DNA from: a bacterium
Lineage (GTDB): Bacteria > Bacillota_I > Bacilli_A > RF39 > UBA660
Assembly (NCBI GenBank): GCA_029012525.1
Contig: JAQXMG010000096.1
Span: 1-9,830 of the forward strand
Reading direction: 5' to 3'
Length of the DNA stretch: 9,830 bases
This document shows, piece after piece, positions 6,872-9,830 of this stretch (its first letter is position 1; the number at the start of each line of letters is the position of its first letter). The notes beneath the pieces are model-generated. The model saw only the letters and a program-made list of their open reading frames with translations. It was not told the origin of the DNA and did no database searches. A program made the position numbers and the translations under genes.

Positions 6872-7606
6872 ATGGAACGAATTCAAAAAATAATAGCAAG
6901 TTCTGGATATACATCAAGAAGAAAAGCAGAAGAACTTATAAAACAAGGTAAAGTACATGTTAATGGAAAAAAAATTGATGAATTAGGATACAAAGTATCT
7001 AATAATGATATAATTACAATAAATGGTGAAGTAATAAATCAAAATAATAAATGTTTTTATTATTATCTTTTAAATAAACCACGTGGAGTAATTTCATCGA
7101 CAAAAGATGAAAAAAATCGAAAAACTGTTGTGGATTTGATAGATACTAAAGAAAGAATTTATCCAGTTGGCAGACTTGATTATGATACAACTGGTCTTAT
7201 AATACTTACCAATGATGGTAATTTATCAAATATTTTAACTCATCCCTCAAATAAAATTGAAAAAACATACTTGGCTAAAGTAACAGGTTTATTTAAAGTT
7301 TCTGATTTAAAAGTAATGGAAAAAGGTATTAATATTGATGGATTTAAATCTAGTCCTTGTAAAGTAAAAATCAAATCATACGATAAAAAAAGTAACTCTT
7401 CAAAAGTTGAAATAACGATTCACGAAGGAAAAAATCATCAAGTAAAGAAAATGTTTAATAGTTTAGGCTACGATGTTTTAAAATTAAAGAGGGAAAAGTA
7501 TGCCTTTCTTACTCTTGAAGGGTTAAAATCTGGTGAATATAGAAACTTAACACTTAAAGAAGTAAAAATTTTGTATAGTTTAGCTCACAAAAAAAAGGAA
7601 AGTTAA
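6872..7606 (+). CDS. rluB: rRNA pseudouridine synthase, RluB/RsuA family
   Basis: This 244-residue enzyme isomerises a uridine in ribosomal RNA; RluB acts on 23S rRNA, and the related RsuA acts on 16S rRNA. An N-terminal S4 RNA-binding domain (1-60) reads RIQKIIASSGYTSRRKAEEL and then GKVHVNGKKI. The catalytic domain has NKPRGVISS and the family motif G100-R-L-D103-YDTTGLIILTNDG, with D103 the nucleophile. The C-terminal EGKNHQVKKMF motif is also present. Length fits the family. The start is ATG 6872, with AAAGGTGA 6 bases upstream; a TTG at 6866 is an unlikely alternative. It forms an operon with the carboxypeptidase, an arrangement also seen in other Firmicutes, where rluB lies near dacB and spmAB. 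Its stop codon lies in the loop of the following terminator. Confidence 0.93.
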   Translation: MERIQKIIASSGYTSRRKAEELIKQGKVHVNGKKIDELGYKVSNNDIITINGEVINQNNKCFYYYLLNKPRGVISSTKDEKNRKTVVDLIDTKERIYPVGRLDYDTTGLIILTNDGNLSNILTHPSNKIEKTYLAKVTGLFKVSDLKVMEKGINIDGFKSSPCKVKIKSYDKKSNSSKVEITIHEGKNHQVKKMFNSLGYDVLKLKREKYAFLTLEGLKSGEYRNLTLKEVKILYSLAHKKKES

Positions 7607-7618
7607 TTCCTTTTTTTT
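7589..7618. terminator. Bidirectional terminator between rluB and ferredoxin genes
   Basis: A perfect 12-base inverted repeat (7589-7600 with 7607-7618) has loop AGTTAA, which contains the rluB stop. The arms are eight A then GGAA, and TTCC then eight T, so both strands give a hairpin followed by a T run. The ferredoxin stop (7617-7619) lies at the other edge, so one hairpin serves both convergent genes. Confidence 0.85.
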
Positions 7619-7811
7619 ATTCTTCTTCAAGGTTTATAGCGCCAGTTGGACAATTATCTGCAGCTGTTTTTACATCTTCTTCTAGAGTTTCATCAACTAC
7701 GTTTTTCTTGCAACAAGCAACACCATCATCTTGAAGTTCAAACATATCAGGCACTAAAGAAGCACAAGCACCACACCCAATACATAAATTTTCTACTACT
7801 TTTGCTTTCAT
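7617..7811 (-). CDS. Ferredoxin, single 4Fe-4S cluster
   Basis: This 64-residue electron carrier has C10-x2-C13-x2-C16 and C54-P, the ligand set for one 4Fe-4S cluster, as in Bacillus-type Fer and Thermotoga ferredoxins. The acidic surface and the CPTGAI ending are typical. A further pair, C33-C34 in GVACCKK, is not needed for the cluster. The ATG follows AAGGAGGA on the minus strand with about 5 bases of spacing, and an extended -10 promoter lies just upstream. It is monocistronic and convergent with rluB. The redox partner is not encoded in the window. Confidence 0.92.
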   Translation of the reverse strand: MKAKVVENLCIGCGACASLVPDMFELQDDGVACCKKNVVDETLEEDVKTAADNCPTGAINLEEE

Positions 7812-7828
7812 AACTTCCTCCTTATAAA

Positions 7829-7837
7829 ATTATATCA
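7829..7837 (-). promoter_or_regulatory. Extended -10 promoter of the ferredoxin gene
   Basis: Read on the minus strand this is TGATATAAT: a TG one base before a perfect TATAAT. No good -35 is seen at 17 bases, in keeping with an extended -10 promoter. The ribosome binding site follows within a few bases, giving a short leader. Confidence 0.6.
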
Positions 7838-7875
7838 GATAGAGAAAATAATTACTATTGTTTTTTTTAAAAATA

Positions 7876-7884
7876 TGTTATACT
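7876..7884 (+). promoter_or_regulatory. Extended -10 promoter of the tail-anchored protein gene
   Basis: TGTTATACT gives a TG one base before TATACT. The predicted start near 7891 leaves a short leader containing AGGTGA (7898-7903). It lies back to back with the ferredoxin promoter, about 40 bases apart. Confidence 0.55.
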
Positions 7885-7908
7885 TAAGTAGAAAATAGGT
7901 GATTTGTT

Positions 7909-8643
7909 ATGAATAGTAGAATGGAAAAATATGAAAATGGTAATAATCCAACGTCCAGGACTATAAAAAATAAAAATTTATATGAGGAAATAGATCGTAT
8001 TGATGTTGGTTATGTTGATTTAAATTCATCTAATATATTTGAGATAAATAATTCTGATAGAAAAATTAAAACAAGAGAAGATTACAAAAAATATCATGAT
8101 TTAGAAGGTATAATACCTATTTCTAAAGAAGAAAAATCATCTGTCATAGTTAAAGAAAAAGAAGAAAGAATCTATGATATTGATGAGATATTAAAAAAAG
8201 CAAAAGAGGAATTACATGAAGAAGAATCAAAAAAGAGACTGTTAAACACTGAATATAATATTTTAACTAAACTTGATTTACAAAATATCGAAAAATTAGA
8301 AAGTAATGATTTAAAAGAAGAAGAACTAAAGAAAATTGTTGACGAAGTTTATCCTAAAAAAGAAAAAATAGATACCAATGAAGAATTATTTGCAGATTTA
8401 CGTGATGATACATTGAAAAAAGAAATTTTCGAAAAAGAAACAGGTAATGTTTCAATTATAGCTCCACCTTTAGAAAAAGAAGAAAAAGAACTGCAAAAAA
8501 CTATTATAGATACTACAATGGATACTGAACTTTTTAGTACTTCTAAAAGTAACAAAACTATGATGATAATAACTATTATTTTGATAATACTAATTATAGG
8601 TGCAGGAGCATATTTATTGTTAAAATATTTTTACGTAATTTAA
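7909..8643 (+). CDS. Acidic, tail-anchored membrane protein of unknown function
   Basis: I do not recognise this 244-residue protein. It has no signal peptide. Residues 1-213 are highly charged (Lys and Glu rich) and probably largely helical or disordered, with coiled-coil-like stretches such as IDEILKKAKEELHEEESKKR (about residues 86-105) and LQNIEKLESNDLKEEELKKI. One strong membrane helix covers about 219-239, followed by a very short tail, so the bulk should face the cytoplasm. ATG 7909 follows AGGTGA with 5 bases of spacing. It is separated from yunB by 33 bases without a terminator and is probably cotranscribed with it. A scaffold or adaptor at the membrane is possible, but there is no direct evidence. 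Confidence 0.7.
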   Translation: MNSRMEKYENGNNPTSRTIKNKNLYEEIDRIDVGYVDLNSSNIFEINNSDRKIKTREDYKKYHDLEGIIPISKEEKSSVIVKEKEERIYDIDEILKKAKEELHEEESKKRLLNTEYNILTKLDLQNIEKLESNDLKEEELKKIVDEVYPKKEKIDTNEELFADLRDDTLKKEIFEKETGNVSIIAPPLEKEEKELQKTIIDTTMDTELFSTSKSNKTMMIITIILIILIIGAGAYLLLKYFYVI

Positions 8644-8676
8644 CATTTTTATTGATAGATTTAAATACTATTTAGT

Positions 8677-9366
8677 ATGACATATATGAAATTGAAAAAA
8701 AGAAAAAGTTATTTTAATAGATTAAAGAGATTAATATTTATTATTCTTATTATTAGTTTAACTTTTTTTATTATTATAAGAAAACCGATATCATATATTT
8801 CAGATTTTTTCTTAAATTATGCCGAAATAGAATCAACAAAAGTGATTTCATCAATAATAAACTCATCTTCATCAAGCGAGGATTTTGATAAAATATCATT
8901 TGATAATTTATATCGTATAACAAGAAACAATGAAAATGAAATAGAAATGATAGATTATAATCTATCTGTAGTTAATGAATTACTAGATGAAATAACATTA
9001 AAAATTCAGACTGAATTAAAAGACATTGAAGAAAAAGAAATTCTAAAGATACCTTTTGGAATAATATTTAATAATCCTTTTTTAAATCATCTTGGTCCAA
9101 ATATTCCTATTAAAATTAAATTAATAAGTTCAGTTTTAACTAATGTTAATACCAAGTTGAGTGATTATGGAATTAATAATAGTTTAATAGAAATTAGTAT
9201 AAATATTGAAGTTAGAGCTAAAATAATTCTTCCTATTAACTCTAAAGATATAGTTGTTTCCAATGATCTTCCTATATCATATAAGATTATAACCGGAAAG
9301 ATCCCTGAGTATTATAGTGGAACAATTTCGAAAAATTCGGGAATTTACAAAATTCCACTTGAATAA
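8677..9366 (+). CDS. yunB: Sporulation-associated protein YunB
   Basis: This 229-residue protein has an N-terminal membrane anchor (about 18-35, after basic residues) and an extracytoplasmic domain. The YunB family hallmark is clear: IPFGIIFNNPFLNHLGPNIP (about 124-144), then a conserved strand-rich part with GINNSLIEISINIEV, AKIILP and a late ITGKIPEYYSG. In Bacillus subtilis yunB is expressed under the mother-cell sigma factor during sporulation; its molecular role is unknown. Two in-frame ATGs (8677 and 8686) are possible, and neither has a recognisable Shine-Dalgarno sequence; the first is given. It follows the tail-anchored protein and precedes yutD. B. subtilis also keeps yunB and yutD near each other, which supports the call. 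Confidence 0.85.
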   Translation: MTYMKLKKRKSYFNRLKRLIFIILIISLTFFIIIRKPISYISDFFLNYAEIESTKVISSIINSSSSSEDFDKISFDNLYRITRNNENEIEMIDYNLSVVNELLDEITLKIQTELKDIEEKEILKIPFGIIFNNPFLNHLGPNIPIKIKLISSVLTNVNTKLSDYGINNSLIEISINIEVRAKIILPINSKDIVVSNDLPISYKIITGKIPEYYSGTISKNSGIYKIPLE

Positions 9367-9387
9367 AATGCAATAAAATTATATAAT
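9359..9387 (+). promoter_or_regulatory. Promoter of yutD within the end of yunB
   Basis: TTGAAT (9359-9364) and TATAAT (9382-9387) are separated by exactly 17 bases. The -35 overlaps the last codons of yunB. The predicted start near 9394 falls on the first base of the ribosome binding site GGGTGA, so the leader would be very short. Confidence 0.6.
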
Positions 9388-9393
9388 TTTTTT

Positions 9394-9399
9394 GGGTGA
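9394..9399 (+). promoter_or_regulatory. Ribosome binding site that decides the yutD start
   Basis: GGGTGA lies 7 bases before GTG 9407. An in-frame TTG at 9392 would overlap this site, so GTG is preferred. Confidence 0.65.
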
Positions 9400-9406
9400 T
9401 TATTTA

Positions 9407-9679
9407 GTGGAAGTTGTATTGAATAATATAAAATATGTAGTGGAAAAAGATTTATTTAATTCTTTTGATAAATCTTTGGTAGAAGAAAAAATCACTGATT
9501 ATTTTTCTTGTTTTGATTATATTTTAGGTGATTTTTCTTATGGTAGAGTAAGGTATAAGGGTTTTTATAAAAGCGATAATAAAAATGCAAAAGAAATAAA
9601 TGATATTAAGTATTTAGATAATTACATTAAGGATTATTGTGCTTATGGATGCAAATGGTTTTTACTAAAAAAAATATAA
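9407..9679 (+). CDS. yutD: YutD family protein (DUF1027)
   Basis: This 90-residue cytoplasmic protein has a GTG start, supported by GGGTGA 7 bases upstream. The core CFDYILGDFSYGRVRYKGFY and the ending YLDNYIKDYCAYGCKWFLLKK match the YutD family of Firmicutes, including the conserved D-Y-I-x-G-D, YG-x-x-R-x-KGF and C-x-x-GC-x-x-F features. The function is unknown. Two C-terminal cysteines (CAYGC) are part of the family pattern. The gene has its own promoter in the end of yunB and a hairpin terminator 49 bases after its stop. Length is close to that of other family members. Confidence 0.88.
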   Translation: MEVVLNNIKYVVEKDLFNSFDKSLVEEKITDYFSCFDYILGDFSYGRVRYKGFYKSDNKNAKEINDIKYLDNYIKDYCAYGCKWFLLKKI

Positions 9680-9727
9680 AAAACACTAAATGTATATTAG
9701 TCAATGATGTGAAACAAAAATATTAAG

Positions 9728-9761
9728 AAAAATGACTTAGTGATAACTGAGTTGTTTTTTT
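9728..9761 (+). terminator. Terminator after yutD
   Basis: In the + strand RNA, 9728-9741 pairs with 9746-9759 around the loop GATA: 14 pairs, of which three are G-U. A T run to 9761 follows. Wobble pairs become mismatches on the other strand, so it works best for + transcripts coming from yutD. It lies inside the proposed insertion-sequence end. Confidence 0.6.
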
Positions 9762-9830
9762 ATGAATTTAATAATTTGTTTCTCATTTCTATAGGCGTTA
9801 AATAGTTTAATACTTGCATTGGAATATTAT
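9760..9830 (-). CDS. Transposase, IS3-like DDE family, C-terminal tail (5' end outside window)
   Basis: The minus-strand frame from the right edge encodes NIPMQVLNYLTPIEMRNKLL and two further residues before TAA at 9762-9760. The LNYLTPIE.R motif is the usual C-terminal ending of IS3-type (and related IS481-type) integrase-fold transposases, which recombine the ends of their element. Only 22 complete codons are visible, so the exact family and activity cannot be decided. The tail differs in sequence from the transposase tail at 2-97, so the two elements are not identical copies. Confidence 0.65.
   Translation of the reverse strand, partial: NIPMQVLNYLTPIEMRNKLLNS

Larger units (their letters stand above)
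9705..9830 (-). mobile_element. End of a second IS3-like insertion sequence (partial)
   Basis: The element enters from the right edge. Its probable outer end starts TGATGTGAAAC at 9705, matching 10 of 11 bases of the end at 155, and lies 55 bases past the stop of a minus-strand transposase tail (58 bases at the left element). The terminus is an inference from this match and the TG start typical of the IS3 family. The rest of the element and the target duplication are outside the window. Confidence 0.55.

Noticed and set aside
8349..8555. Minus-strand open frame opposite the tail-anchored protein
   Set aside because: It is a shadow of a Lys/Glu-rich coding region (giving Ser/Phe-rich product) and has no ribosome binding site.
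156..9704. Composite transposon cargo
   Set aside because: The two insertion-sequence ends suggest it, but the genes between them are core Firmicutes families, and the two transposase tails are not identical, so a chromosomal stretch between two elements is more likely.
1..9830. tRNA, rRNA, riboswitch or CRISPR array
   Set aside because: I saw no cloverleaf, conserved aptamer core or spaced direct repeats on either strand, and all gaps between genes are under 150 bases.

Overview
The window is strongly AT-rich DNA with Gram-positive (Firmicutes/Bacilli-type) gene content. It suggests a small-genome, low-GC Bacilli lineage such as the uncultured relatives of Erysipelotrichales or Mycoplasmatota. 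Supporting signs are strong AGGAGG- or AGGTGA-type ribosome binding sites, lipobox lipoproteins, and Bacillus-type families (SpoVB-like flippase, YunB, YutD, DacF-like carboxypeptidase, TIGR04086). The standard code appears to be used: tryptophan is TGG throughout, and every stop is TAA or TAG. The taxonomic placement is inference from protein families.

Layout. (1) Positions 1-155 hold the 3' end of a transposase on the + strand, a hairpin terminator and a probable insertion-sequence terminus. (2) Positions 156-2233 hold a TIGR04086 membrane protein (-), a small unknown membrane protein (+) and a SpoVB-like flippase (-). The last two converge with overlapping ends. (3) Positions 2312-5761 hold a three-gene + strand operon with its own promoter and terminator: a large membrane-anchored M23 plus CHAP cell-wall hydrolase, a lipoprotein that also has a C-terminal membrane helix, and a second lipoprotein. 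(4) Positions 5791-7618 hold dacF-like D-Ala-D-Ala carboxypeptidase and rluB-like pseudouridine synthase, ending in a terminator shared with a convergent ferredoxin gene (7617-7811, -). (5) Positions 7876-9759 hold a tail-anchored acidic protein, yunB and yutD on the + strand, with a terminator. (6) Positions 9705-9830 hold another insertion-sequence end with the 3' tail of a transposase on the - strand.

Much of the window concerns the cell envelope: a lipid-linked precursor flippase family, a two-headed peptidoglycan hydrolase with two lipoproteins, and a peptidoglycan carboxypeptidase. Three families (SpoVB, DacF, YunB) are classically linked to sporulation, although each also occurs in non-sporulating relatives. 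The most unusual locus is the operon at 2378-5724. Its 690-residue hydrolase has about 220 cytoplasmic low-complexity residues with no cysteine, then one membrane helix, then an exterior part with fifteen cysteines, one of them the CHAP catalytic residue.
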